DNA from: an uncultured Acidobacteriaceae bacterium
GTDB taxonomy: Bacteria > Acidobacteriota > Terriglobia > Terriglobales > Acidobacteriaceae
NCBI GenBank assembly: GCA_903842845.1
Contig: CAIMNN010000365.1
Span: forward strand, 1 to 6,136
Direction: 5' to 3'
DNA: 6,136 nucleotides
A program made the position numbers and the translations under genes. The notes beneath the pieces are model-generated. The model worked only from the letters and a program-made list of their open reading frames with translations. It ran no database searches and had not been told where the DNA came from. Positions 1 to 5,190 of the stretch are shown here, one piece after another. Positions within the stretch are counted from its first letter, which is position 1. Each line of letters starts with the position of its first letter.

Positions 1-109
1 AACCCGTCAAGGCTCTCCGCATTCGCTGCGATGAACGGGCTGGAGAACGCCCGGCCTTGACCGAACCCGCCTCGCCTCTGCCCGCCGCGCAAGACATGAA
101 GCAGGGGCA

Positions 110-134
110 CTCAAACAAAGAAATTTGGTTTGAG
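110..134 (+). promoter_or_regulatory. Leader hairpin with GAAA loop
   Basis: CTCAAAC (110-116) pairs with GTTTGAG (128-134). The interior AAA/TTT (117-119/124-126) extends the stem to 10 bp around a GAAA loop (120-123), with one bulged G at 127. The outer GGGGC (104-108) can pair with GCCCT (141-145) through one G-T wobble. There is no T-tract after it, so a terminator is unlikely. It may be a leader RNA structure or a DNA dyad bound by a protein. Function is not established. Confidence 0.4.
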
Positions 135-175
135 GCAGACGCCCTCCTTCAAATTCCGCCCAACGCGGGCATAAG

Positions 176-180
176 AGGAG
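176..180 (+). promoter_or_regulatory. Ribosome binding site of the ArdC-like gene
   Basis: AGGAG ends 10 bases before ATG 191 and supports that start. CTCCT at 144-148 is its exact complement, and a small stem-loop (158-161/167-170) lies between, so the site could be masked by local pairing. Confidence 0.6.
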
Positions 181-190
181 AGCAGACACC

Positions 191-1177
191 ATGCCTTACA
201 CCAGCAGCAACACAGCGACCACAACCGCGCCGCACAGCAAAAATGCGGCACTCCGCAATCCGAGTGAATCGCCTTACCAGCAGCGCACCACGCAGCGCGA
301 CAACCCCACACAACAACTCATCAAGCAGGCCGTGGACTTTTTGCTCCAGCAACTTGAAGCGGGAAAAAGCGAGACCTTGACCGCGTATCTCGCCGCTATG
401 GCCCGGTTCCATGCGTACAGTTTTGGGAACATTTTGAGCATTGCGAGACAACGCCCTTCAGCGACCAGAATAGCGGGGTTCTACGCATGGAAAGAGTTGG
501 GACGGTTTGTGAAACGTGGCGAGAAGGGTATTCAGATTCTCGCCCCGATGGTCGGACACCGGCACAGAAAGGACACCACAGAGCAGGAGCCAAACACGAA
601 CCGGGAGACGAAACCCGCTCCTGTGTTGATTGGCTTCCGCGCTGTGTACGTCTTCGATGTGGCGCAGACCGAAGGCGAAGACCTGCCCGAGTTCGAGCAC
701 AGCATCACCGGCGACGTAGGCGAACACCGCAACCGGTTGATTGCGTTTCTCGATTCCCAGAATATCGCACTCGAATACAACGAGAACATTGCACCCGCTC
801 TGGGCGTCAGCTACGGCGGAAAAATCGCCATCCTGCCCGGTCAGTCGCCAGCCGAGGATCTGGTTTGTCTGGTTCACGAAACAGCGCATGAGCTATTGCA
901 CAAATCCACTCGCCGCACCATGACCACCGCCACTGTGCGCGAGACGGAAGCCGAGGCCGTGGCCTTCATCGTAGGCCAAGCCATCGGCCTTGAGATGGGA
1001 AAAAGTTCAAGTGACTACATTCAAATGTACGCAGGAAACGCGGCGCTTTTGGCTGAAAGCCTTGAAGTCGTGCAGCGAGCCTCTTCGGTGATTTTGGACG
1101 CCATCACCGGAGAGTCAGCCACCACACGGAATGCGCCCTCGCCAGAGGTGCAGGACGCAATCGCGGAGGTGGCGTAA
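191..1177 (+). CDS. ArdC-family antirestriction-like protein with zinc metallopeptidase domain
   Basis: A 328-residue cytoplasmic protein of the ArdC type. The N-terminal third (about residues 37-120) matches the ArdC ssDNA-binding domain, including W100-K-E-L-G-R and K108-R-G-E-K-G-I-Q-I, the family's WxxLGRxVxKGEKGIxI pattern. A middle FRAVYVFDVAQTEG segment is also typical. The C-terminal domain is a gluzincin-type peptidase of the ImmA/IrrE kind: H229-E-T-A-H233 (HExxH) followed by E251-T-E-A-E255, where E255 is the likely third zinc ligand. Family knowledge: ArdC of conjugative plasmids binds ssDNA and protects incoming DNA from restriction. Whether this homologue does so is inferred. 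The start at 191 is supported by AGGAG at 176-180. The stop TAA shares its last base with the next gene's ATG, implying translational coupling. The first about 35 residues are low-complexity, Ser/Thr/Gln/Asn-rich. Confidence 0.88.
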   Translation: MPYTSSNTATTTAPHSKNAALRNPSESPYQQRTTQRDNPTQQLIKQAVDFLLQQLEAGKSETLTAYLAAMARFHAYSFGNILSIARQRPSATRIAGFYAWKELGRFVKRGEKGIQILAPMVGHRHRKDTTEQEPNTNRETKPAPVLIGFRAVYVFDVAQTEGEDLPEFEHSITGDVGEHRNRLIAFLDSQNIALEYNENIAPALGVSYGGKIAILPGQSPAEDLVCLVHETAHELLHKSTRRTMTTATVRETEAEAVAFIVGQAIGLEMGKSSSDYIQMYAGNAALLAESLEVVQRASSVILDAITGESATTRNAPSPEVQDAIAEVA

Positions 1178-1596
1178 TGAAAACTCTTCTCCGCATCCTT
1201 GAGCGGGCCGGTGGTTTCCGGCCCACTCTGTACCTCAAGATCGAGAATCCGCCGTATATGGCCCTTGTCATTGAGGCCACACCGGAGCCGGGGCCGCTGA
1301 ACCTGCCTTCGATTTCGGTTGCGCACTATGGAGAGCAAAACGGCGACCTGATGCGCGACCCGGAGATGTGTTTCGAGTTGTCAAAACCGCCGCTGTGCGG
1401 CTTGGAACTAGCCAGCTTCTATTTCAGAAATGACTATCTCGGCGTGGAGCAGTATTCGCGCTATCGGGACGGCGAGAACTATGTTTGTCTGCCCGGCCTC
1501 TACGAGCAGCACGAGCAGTTCGCGCGGCAGTGGGATAAAAATCTCCGCGCACAGGGCTTTCTCGAAGCCTTCACGGACAAGTCGATTCGCGGCTAG
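1177..1596 (+). CDS. DUF6908-like small protein of unknown function
   Basis: A 139-residue soluble protein with no signal peptide or membrane segment. It resembles the DUF6908 family as I remember it: an N-terminal LLRILERAGGF segment, then LKIENPPYMALVIE (20-33), then the hallmark SVAHYGEQNGDLMRDPEM (47-64), and a C-terminal aromatic and charged helix (EQFARQWDKNLRAQGFLEAF). No catalytic motif is recognisable, and the biochemical role is unknown. The start is strongly supported by GGAGG at 1165-1169, seven bases upstream. The ATG overlaps the stop of the ArdC-like gene by one base (TAATG), so the two are almost certainly co-translated. Its position between an antirestriction-type gene and a partition-type gene suggests a role in maintaining or transferring a mobile element; that is inference. 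The family name should be confirmed by a profile search. Confidence 0.8.
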   Translation: MKTLLRILERAGGFRPTLYLKIENPPYMALVIEATPEPGPLNLPSISVAHYGEQNGDLMRDPEMCFELSKPPLCGLELASFYFRNDYLGVEQYSRYRDGENYVCLPGLYEQHEQFARQWDKNLRAQGFLEAFTDKSIRG

Positions 1597-1617
1597 TCCG
1601 CTCCCTGCGGAGCGGAC
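1596..1617 (+). terminator. Strong hairpin after the DUF6908-like gene
   Basis: GTCCGCTCC (1596-1604) and GGAGCGGAC (1609-1617) form a perfect 9-bp GC-rich stem with a CTGC loop, beginning at the last base of the stop codon. No T-run follows, so it may be an mRNA processing or stability element, or a weak intra-operon attenuator, and not a classical intrinsic terminator. Confidence 0.45.
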
Positions 1618-1618
1618 C

Positions 1619-1633
1619 ACACGTCCGACGTGT
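1619..1633 (+). repeat. Second, adjacent small inverted repeat
   Basis: ACACGT (1619-1624) and ACGTGT (1628-1633) are exact reverse complements around CCG. It follows the larger hairpin by one base and lies 48 bp before the parB-like start. It could be an mRNA stem-loop or a DNA-binding dyad for the ParB-like protein; nothing in the sequence decides between these. Confidence 0.35.
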
Positions 1634-1670
1634 TACCGCTCCGCACGCCTTCACTTTTCAACCGCTCGAA

Positions 1671-1675
1671 AGGAG
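1671..1675 (+). promoter_or_regulatory. Ribosome binding site that fixes the parB-like start
   Basis: AGGAG lies six bases before ATG 1682. The frame is open further upstream, to 1430, but that stretch overlaps the DUF6908-like gene and crosses both hairpins without homology-like sequence. The ribosome binding site therefore sets the start at 1682. Confidence 0.75.
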
Positions 1676-1681
1676 CTAATC

Positions 1682-2782
1682 ATGGAAACCTCCGTTATCA
1701 ATGCCAGCGAGTACCGCGACCTACCACTCTCTCAACTCAACGAATCGAAGACCAACCCCCGCCATGTCTTTGAAGAATCTGCGCTGAAAGAACTGGCATC
1801 TTCAATTCGCAGCCAGGGCGTACTTTCGCCCTTGCTTGTTCGTCCACTCACCGAGAACGGCTTCGAGATCGTAGCCGGAGCGCGGCGTTATCGCGCCGCA
1901 CAGATGGCCGAATCTGTCACCGTGCCGGTGCGCATCGTCCATCTGTCCGATGCAGAGGCTCTTGCCGCCCAACTCGTCGAAAACCTTATCAGAGCCGAAA
2001 TTCACCCGATGGAAGAGGCCGAGGGATTCGCTCGTTTACTCGCATTGGAGGAACCGAAATACTGTATTGAGCAGATAGCCGCCCGTGTAGGGAAACAGCC
2101 GTCTTTTGTGGCTTCGAGGATGAAGTTGGTTGACCTTGTGCCTGTTGCGGTCGATGTCTTCTATGCCAACGAAATCGGCGTGAGTCATGCGCTCTTGCTG
2201 GCGAAACTTCCCGCCGATCAGCAGGAACACGCGCTTTCGGCTTGCTTCAAGGAAGTCTACAACGGAGAACACAAGCCCGCGCGGATTCTTCTGCCTGTTC
2301 GCAATCTGCAATACTGGATTGAAACAAATGTGCTACTCGTTTTGAAAGACGCGCCCTTCAACAAGCGCGACGTGCAGTTGGTTCCCACCGCTGGCAGTTG
2401 CACCGACTGCGCAAAGCGCACTGGGCACAACAAGCTCCTGTTCGGTGACGACCTTGGAAAACACGGGGACCAGTGCGTTGACCCCCAATGCTACCAATCG
2501 AAAATTGCGGCTCATGTGGCAAAGACTGTTGCCGAAAAACCCGAGCTTGTGCAGATCAGCACGGCTTACGGGACGCAGAAGGAAGGCAGCCCTGTATTGC
2601 CGCGCAACAAGTACACCGCGATCCGCGACGATAAGCCGAAGTCCAACGACGAGGCCAAGCGCCCGGAGTTCAAGGTGTGCAAGTTCACCACCGATGCCAT
2701 TGTCACCGAGGGCAGCGACATCGGCACCGTATATAGGTGTGCGCAAACCCGGCTTGCCCCGTGCATCACCCGAAGAAGGTAA
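1682..2782 (+). CDS. ParB/RepB/Spo0J-family protein, N-terminal part (frameshifted)
   Basis: This 366-residue part carries the recognisable ParB core. Residues about 12-98 form the ParB/Srx nuclease-like domain with G66-A-R-R-Y-R-A-A (the GxRRxRA box), followed by ENLIRAEIHPMEEAEGF (100-116), matching the ExNxxRxxLxPxEEA box that contacts CTP in characterised ParBs. A helix-turn-helix follows at about 129-149 (IEQIAARVGKQPSFVASRMKL). Beyond it is a Cys-rich insert (C240, C243, C265, C270; CX2C-X21-CX4C), probably a metal site. The family binds parS-like sites and acts in plasmid or chromosome partition; some members act as regulators or nucleases. No ParA is in the window. After R352 the frame departs from the expected sequence: the last 14 residues (CAQTRLAPCITRRR) are out-of-frame, and the natural continuation lies one frame over from 2737. 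Confidence 0.85.
   Translation: METSVINASEYRDLPLSQLNESKTNPRHVFEESALKELASSIRSQGVLSPLLVRPLTENGFEIVAGARRYRAAQMAESVTVPVRIVHLSDAEALAAQLVENLIRAEIHPMEEAEGFARLLALEEPKYCIEQIAARVGKQPSFVASRMKLVDLVPVAVDVFYANEIGVSHALLLAKLPADQQEHALSACFKEVYNGEHKPARILLPVRNLQYWIETNVLLVLKDAPFNKRDVQLVPTAGSCTDCAKRTGHNKLLFGDDLGKHGDQCVDPQCYQSKIAAHVAKTVAEKPELVQISTAYGTQKEGSPVLPRNKYTAIRDDKPKSNDEAKRPEFKVCKFTTDAIVTEGSDIGTVYRCAQTRLAPCITRRR
2735..2740 (+). other. Apparent frameshift site in the parB-like gene
   Basis: The upstream frame reads GTA TAT AGG (V-Y-R, 2729-2737). The downstream frame resumes as GTG TGC GCA (V-C-A) from 2737. Inserting one G (AGGGTG in place of AGGTG) joins the two into one 540-residue protein with no other change. 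A lost G from a GGG run is a common sequencing or assembly error and also a common real mutation. No X-XXY-YYZ slippery heptamer is present, so programmed -1 frameshifting is unlikely. Confidence 0.75.
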
Positions 2783-3303
2783 ACGGTGCAAGCGCGAACG
2801 ATGCGCAATTCAAAGCCGAGCAGGAGAAGCGGCGCAGGGAGGAGGCCATCGCCAACACAACCGGTCTTCGCGTTCTCTCTGCGATCAGCGCGGCAGTCCC
2901 GGTGCGACTGATGAAACGCGACCTCTTGTTTCTGGCCGAGCGCATGGTCAACCTGCTGGACGAGAACCGCGCCGCGATCCTTGCCAGACAGCACGGCATC
3001 AAGAAGACCAAAGAGAACGAGTCCATCGGTAAGCTCTTCACGTCCTTTCTTCGCCGTGCCGACGAAAGCACCTTGGGCCGCGTCGTGGTCGAAGCCGTCG
3101 TCTTGCTCACTGCTTCACACGGTAACGCCTCGCACGTTCTGCGCGATGCCGCCGAATTTTACAAGGTGGACGTGGCCGCAATCACGACCACGATCAAGCA
3201 AGAACTCGCCGCCAAGGAAAAAGCGAAGACTGCGAAGAAGGTCGCGCCCAAGCCGCCCGTCAAAGCACCGACAAAGGTCGCGAAGAAAGCGGTGGCCGCA
3301 TAG
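2737..3303 (+). CDS. ParB-like protein, C-terminal part (frameshifted remainder)
   Basis: A 188-codon open frame, starting formally at GTG 2737, that looks like the displaced C-terminus of the preceding ParB-like protein and not a separate gene: no ribosome binding site precedes it, and its first codons sit inside the upstream frame. It opens with VCANPACPVHHPKK, whose CxxPxC plus HH completes a second Cys cluster with C333 upstream. A helical region follows, containing VRLMKRDLLFLAERM and VVEAVVLLTASHGNASHVL. The protein ends in a Lys/Ala/Pro-rich basic tail (about the last 35 residues, AAKEKAKTAKKVAPKPPVK...), probably binding DNA non-specifically, as histone-H1-like tails do. If the frameshift is real, this part is probably untranslated and the gene is a pseudogene. 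Confidence 0.75.
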   Translation: MCANPACPVHHPKKVNGASANDAQFKAEQEKRRREEAIANTTGLRVLSAISAAVPVRLMKRDLLFLAERMVNLLDENRAAILARQHGIKKTKENESIGKLFTSFLRRADESTLGRVVVEAVVLLTASHGNASHVLRDAAEFYKVDVAAITTTIKQELAAKEKAKTAKKVAPKPPVKAPTKVAKKAVAA

Positions 3304-3329
3304 TGATTCAATTCGCTGAGATGTCCTGA

Positions 3330-3354
3330 GCGGAGCCAGCTAAACCGGCTCCGC
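3330..3354 (+). terminator. Probable terminator of the ArdC-DUF6908-ParB operon
   Basis: GCGGAGCC (3330-3337) pairs perfectly with GGCTCCGC (3347-3354) around a 9-base loop, 27 bp after the parB-like stop codon. The tail ATTCTTATG is only moderately T-rich, so termination may be weak. Nothing better is seen before the oppositely oriented receiver-like gene. Confidence 0.55.
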
Positions 3355-3495
3355 ATTCTTATGCCTGCCCGTCTTTCCCACCCGCTTGCTTGGCATCTGC
3401 ATTACTGCCCCCACCCGACGGTCAGGACCGCAGGAAGGTTAGCGGCTAGAAGCACTGTAGCTCTCTACGCATGTCATGGATTTTTCTCATCGCGA
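3355..3495. other. Non-coding boundary between two convergent gene blocks
   Basis: No supported gene. Left part is C-rich (GCCCCCACCCGACGGTC near 3407-3423); an SD-like AGGAAGG occurs at 3432-3438 but no gene-like frame follows it. The 8-bp palindrome ATCGCGAT at 3489-3496 touches the end of the receiver-like gene. Composition and gene orientation both change here, so this is a candidate edge of the maintenance cassette. No direct-repeat att pair or tRNA end was recognised. Confidence 0.4.
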
Positions 3496-3915
3496 TCAGC
3501 GTTCCTCGACACCTAAAGGTGATTGAGGGCTGCACAATATACCGGTTCTTTGGTTGGTATGTTCCACAATGAGTCGTTCGATAGTGACAAGAATATCCTC
3601 TAGGCAAGTCTCATGAGTCATGCGTTCGTCGTACAACTGGTCTTCTAATATGTCGGGATCATTTCCGACAAGTAGTATCTTTGCAACTGGTAGAACACGT
3701 CGAACATATTCGGCAATCCTCTGCATGATATTTTCGGGAATTGAGGAGTCAAGAACTATGATTTCAAATGCTTGAGCACCGGGAATTAATTGCAGTTCAG
3801 ATTCACTCTCTGCTATACACAAGAAAGAGGCTTGCTTTCGCATAAGAAGAGCATTCCGGACAGAGGCGCAGGATTCGCGAGGGCCGACAAAAAGGACTTT
3901 TAGCGTATTTGTCAT
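3496..3915 (-). CDS. Degenerate receiver-like (CheY-fold) protein
   Basis: A 139-residue soluble protein with the alternating strand/helix pattern of a response-regulator receiver domain and no output domain. LKVLFVG (5-11) fits strand 1, IIVLDSSIPEN (52-62) fits strand 3 with D56 at the usual phosphorylation position, and AKILLVGND fits strand 4. Other conserved residues are missing: the acidic pair after strand 1 is replaced by G-P-R-E, the Thr/Ser after strand 4 by Gly, and no Lys-Pro is seen after strand 5. Phosphorylation by a kinase is therefore doubtful; it may be a pseudo-receiver acting by protein contact. ATG at 3915-3913 overlaps the previous gene's TGA by four bases (ATGA), implying translational coupling. 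GC is low (26 of 60 bases at 3541-3600). No histidine kinase is present in the window. The fold call is from pattern only. Confidence 0.65.
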   Translation of the reverse strand: MTNTLKVLFVGPRESCASVRNALLMRKQASFLCIAESESELQLIPGAQAFEIIVLDSSIPENIMQRIAEYVRRVLPVAKILLVGNDPDILEDQLYDERMTHETCLEDILVTIERLIVEHTNQRTGILCSPQSPLGVEER

Positions 3916-4463
3916 TGAACCGGACCTTTTCTTGCTTGTACTTTTTCGTCAATCGAATGCCTGATGAAATTCCGCACATTCCGTTTTGTCCAAACCTTCG
4001 AACAATCCGAGAAACGCGTAGCAGTTGCGATCCCGAGCACCCCGAAAATGATTATGAGCACTAGCTGCGCCGCGCGAAAAAGATGTGGACGGAATCCGCA
4101 CGTAACCGCCGTGAAGTCGAGATACTGAATCGATAGGGCAACTATATTCAGATAGAGAACGGCTACTACTGAAAAGGCAAAGACTGGACGCCAGGCTCCC
4201 CGCATACGAAACCAACGCCACGCGAGGATAACAGTGCCCACGGTGTAAACACCTATCATTGCCACCTTTTGCGAGGGTAGCAGTTCATGCAATCGAAGAA
4301 AGAGAATGATGCAACTTGATGCCAAGCTAATGCGCAGAAAACATGCCAAGCGTCTGCCTGTTAAACGCCATACAAGAAGGTCGAATACTACCCGTGCTCC
4401 GATGCCGATAGCAAGAGCGCATAACAGTACATGAGCAAAAATCAATCCAGACCGCATTGACAT
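3912..4463 (-). CDS. Five-helix integral membrane protein of unknown function
   Basis: A 183-residue protein dominated by hydrophobic segments: about residues 6-32, 40-58, 67-85, 92-115 and 127-148. Arg-rich loops (R33/R37/R38 and R83-R92) and a basic cytoplasmic-looking tail (KVWTKRNVRN..., KVQARK) follow. The positive-inside rule does not fix the topology unambiguously. I do not recognise the family; no transporter, kinase or protease motif is visible. The start is well supported by AAGGAGG (4476-4470) six bases upstream; a second in-frame ATG two codons later is slightly farther from it. The gene lies 26 bp after tetR and overlaps the receiver-like gene by four bases, so all three are probably one transcript. 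It may be a membrane partner or sensor for the receiver-like protein; this is inference from coupling only. Confidence 0.75.
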   Translation of the reverse strand: MSMRSGLIFAHVLLCALAIGIGARVVFDLLVWRLTGRRLACFLRISLASSCIILFLRLHELLPSQKVAMIGVYTVGTVILAWRWFRMRGAWRPVFAFSVVAVLYLNIVALSIQYLDFTAVTCGFRPHLFRAAQLVLIIIFGVLGIATATRFSDCSKVWTKRNVRNFIRHSIDEKVQARKGPVQ

Positions 4464-4469
4464 ACAGAA

Positions 4470-4476
4470 CCTCCTT
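4470..4476 (-). promoter_or_regulatory. Strong ribosome binding site of the membrane-protein gene
   Basis: On the minus strand AAGGAGG precedes ATG 4463 by six bases, in the 26-bp gap after tetR. It is the strongest Shine-Dalgarno match in the window and suggests that the membrane protein is made efficiently from the tetR transcript. Confidence 0.7.
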
Positions 4477-4489
4477 CACCGCAACGGCA

Positions 4490-5113
4490 CTACCTTGGTT
4501 TCGCAGGTATCCTCTTAACAGCTTGCACATTGAACTGGGCTACAGCTTTAGCAACTTCTGCCGCTGGTATCCGTGTTTTTGGGTCTTCCTCCAGCCAGCA
4601 ATAGAGGACTTCAAATGCAGCGCCCACAATGCACCGTGCTGCAATGGTTGTGTTCTCTATTGCAAACAGGGAAGGCGCAGATTCGTGTGTTTCGCGCACC
4701 TGATCTTCCTGTTGCATCAAGATTGCGCGTCGAGTTTGTTCGATCCGTGCGCTAAGTCCTGACGATTCGACGATGAGGATTCGAGCCTGTTCCGGGTTCT
4801 GGGCAAGAAATGTGAATAGTGTCTCTACCCCCAGCGACACCCTCTTCAGCGCATCAGGCTGAGTTCTCATCAAGCCGCTCATTACCTTGGCGATGGCTTG
4901 CCCCAATTCTTTAAGGGCTACATTGAGAACGTCTTCTTTGTTTTGGAAGTGCAGATAGAAACTTCCGGTTGAACTCTGAGCTTCGGTGACGATCATTGGT
5001 ACGGTGGTTGCATGGAAACCGTGCTGCGAGAAGAGCTTAATCGCTGCGTCTAGTAGAAGCCTTCGCCGCGCTTCCCTTCGTTCTTCCGTAGCCGTAGTCC
5101 TTCGATAAACCAT
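4490..5113 (-). CDS. TetR/AcrR-family transcriptional repressor
   Basis: A 207-residue protein of typical TetR length. After an Arg-rich N-terminus (RREARRRLLL), the N-terminal DNA-binding domain reads DAAIKLFSQHGFHATTV (22-38), recognition-helix region STGSFYLHFQNKEDVL (48-63), a near-consensus TetR helix-turn-helix. The C-terminal two thirds are all-helical and would form the ligand pocket and dimer interface; the ligand cannot be predicted. It is transcribed divergently from an RND-type adaptor gene with a strong dyad between them, the standard arrangement for an efflux repressor that also represses itself. ATG 5113 is the only sensible start; the nearest upstream ATG in the leader runs into a stop. 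The ribosome binding site is weak (GGGG about 10 bases upstream). It leads an operon with the membrane and receiver-like genes. Confidence 0.92.
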   Translation of the reverse strand: MVYRRTTATEERREARRRLLLDAAIKLFSQHGFHATTVPMIVTEAQSSTGSFYLHFQNKEDVLNVALKELGQAIAKVMSGLMRTQPDALKRVSLGVETLFTFLAQNPEQARILIVESSGLSARIEQTRRAILMQQEDQVRETHESAPSLFAIENTTIAARCIVGAAFEVLYCWLEEDPKTRIPAAEVAKAVAQFNVQAVKRIPAKPR

Positions 5114-5129
5114 TTCACTTTAACCCCAT

Positions 5130-5158
5130 TTGACAAGCAAGAAACGCCATGGCATTCT
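5130..5158 (+). promoter_or_regulatory. Putative promoter of the adaptor gene
   Basis: A consensus -35 box TTGACA (5130-5135) is followed after 17 bases by CATTCT (5153-5158), a weak -10 that keeps the key A2 and T6. Predicted transcription start is about 5165. The left half-operator fills the spacer, so a bound repressor would block polymerase. Confidence 0.45.
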
Positions 5159-5190
5159 TTTCTTAAGCAAGAAAAGAATGCTATGGCGTT
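5143..5190. promoter_or_regulatory. Large dyad operator between tetR and the adaptor gene
   Basis: Bases 5143-5164 and 5169-5190 are 22-bp inverted arms with a 4-base spacer (AAGC) and one mismatch (G5151 against T5182, a G-T wobble). Each arm contains its own quasi-palindrome: AACGCCATGGCATT (5143-5156) and AATGCTATGGCGTT (5177-5190), both AAnGCyATGGCnTT, 34 bp centre to centre. This suits two TetR dimers. It lies in the only intergenic gap between divergent tetR and its probable target, so operator function is likely. Confidence 0.75.

Larger units (their letters stand above)
1..190 (+). other. Structured leader / intergenic region before the ArdC-like gene
   Basis: No convincing complete gene lies here. 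In the frame beginning at base 1 a 19-codon open stretch (ending ...NGLENARP) stops at TGA 58-60; it could be the 3' end of an upstream gene but is too short to assign. Bases 6-13 (GTCAAGGC) are the exact reverse complement of 54-61 (GCCTTGAC), with TCTCC/GGAGA (14-18/42-46) inside. A second hairpin lies at 110-134 and a small one at 158-170, just before the ribosome binding site. I see no clear -35/-10 pair, so the downstream genes may be transcribed from a promoter left of the window. Confidence 0.4.

Noticed and set aside
3..382. Long open plus-strand frame running from the window start into the ArdC-like gene
   Set aside because: It overlaps the well-supported ArdC frame, lacks a ribosome binding site, and its translation is Arg/Pro/Thr-rich with no family resemblance; it is best explained by GC-rich composition.
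1430..1681. Upstream extension of the parB-like frame
   Set aside because: It overlaps the DUF6908-like gene and two hairpins; AGGAG at 1671-1675 and the homology-like sequence both begin at ATG 1682.
2729..2740. Programmed -1 ribosomal frameshifting in the parB-like gene
   Set aside because: No slippery heptamer precedes the frame change; a simple lost G explains it better.
2333..2791. Antisense open frame opposite the parB-like gene
   Set aside because: It is on the opposite strand of a well-supported gene, with no ribosome site or recognisable domain.
2445..3032. Overlapping plus-strand frame across the parB-like frameshift
   Set aside because: Its translation is Arg/Ser-rich and unlike ParB, whereas the two other frames join cleanly into one ParB-like protein; it is a shadow frame.
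3441..3485. Intrinsic terminator ending in the T-run at 3481-3485
   Set aside because: Only a 4-bp GTAG/CTAC stem is present and it lies well upstream of the T-run; on the minus strand the run is A, so it cannot serve the receiver operon.
3471..3572. Small plus-strand frame (about 33 codons) starting ATG 3471, antisense to the receiver-like gene
   Set aside because: It overlaps the coding end of the receiver-like gene; the nearest SD-like AGGAAGG is more than 30 bases upstream, too far to serve it.
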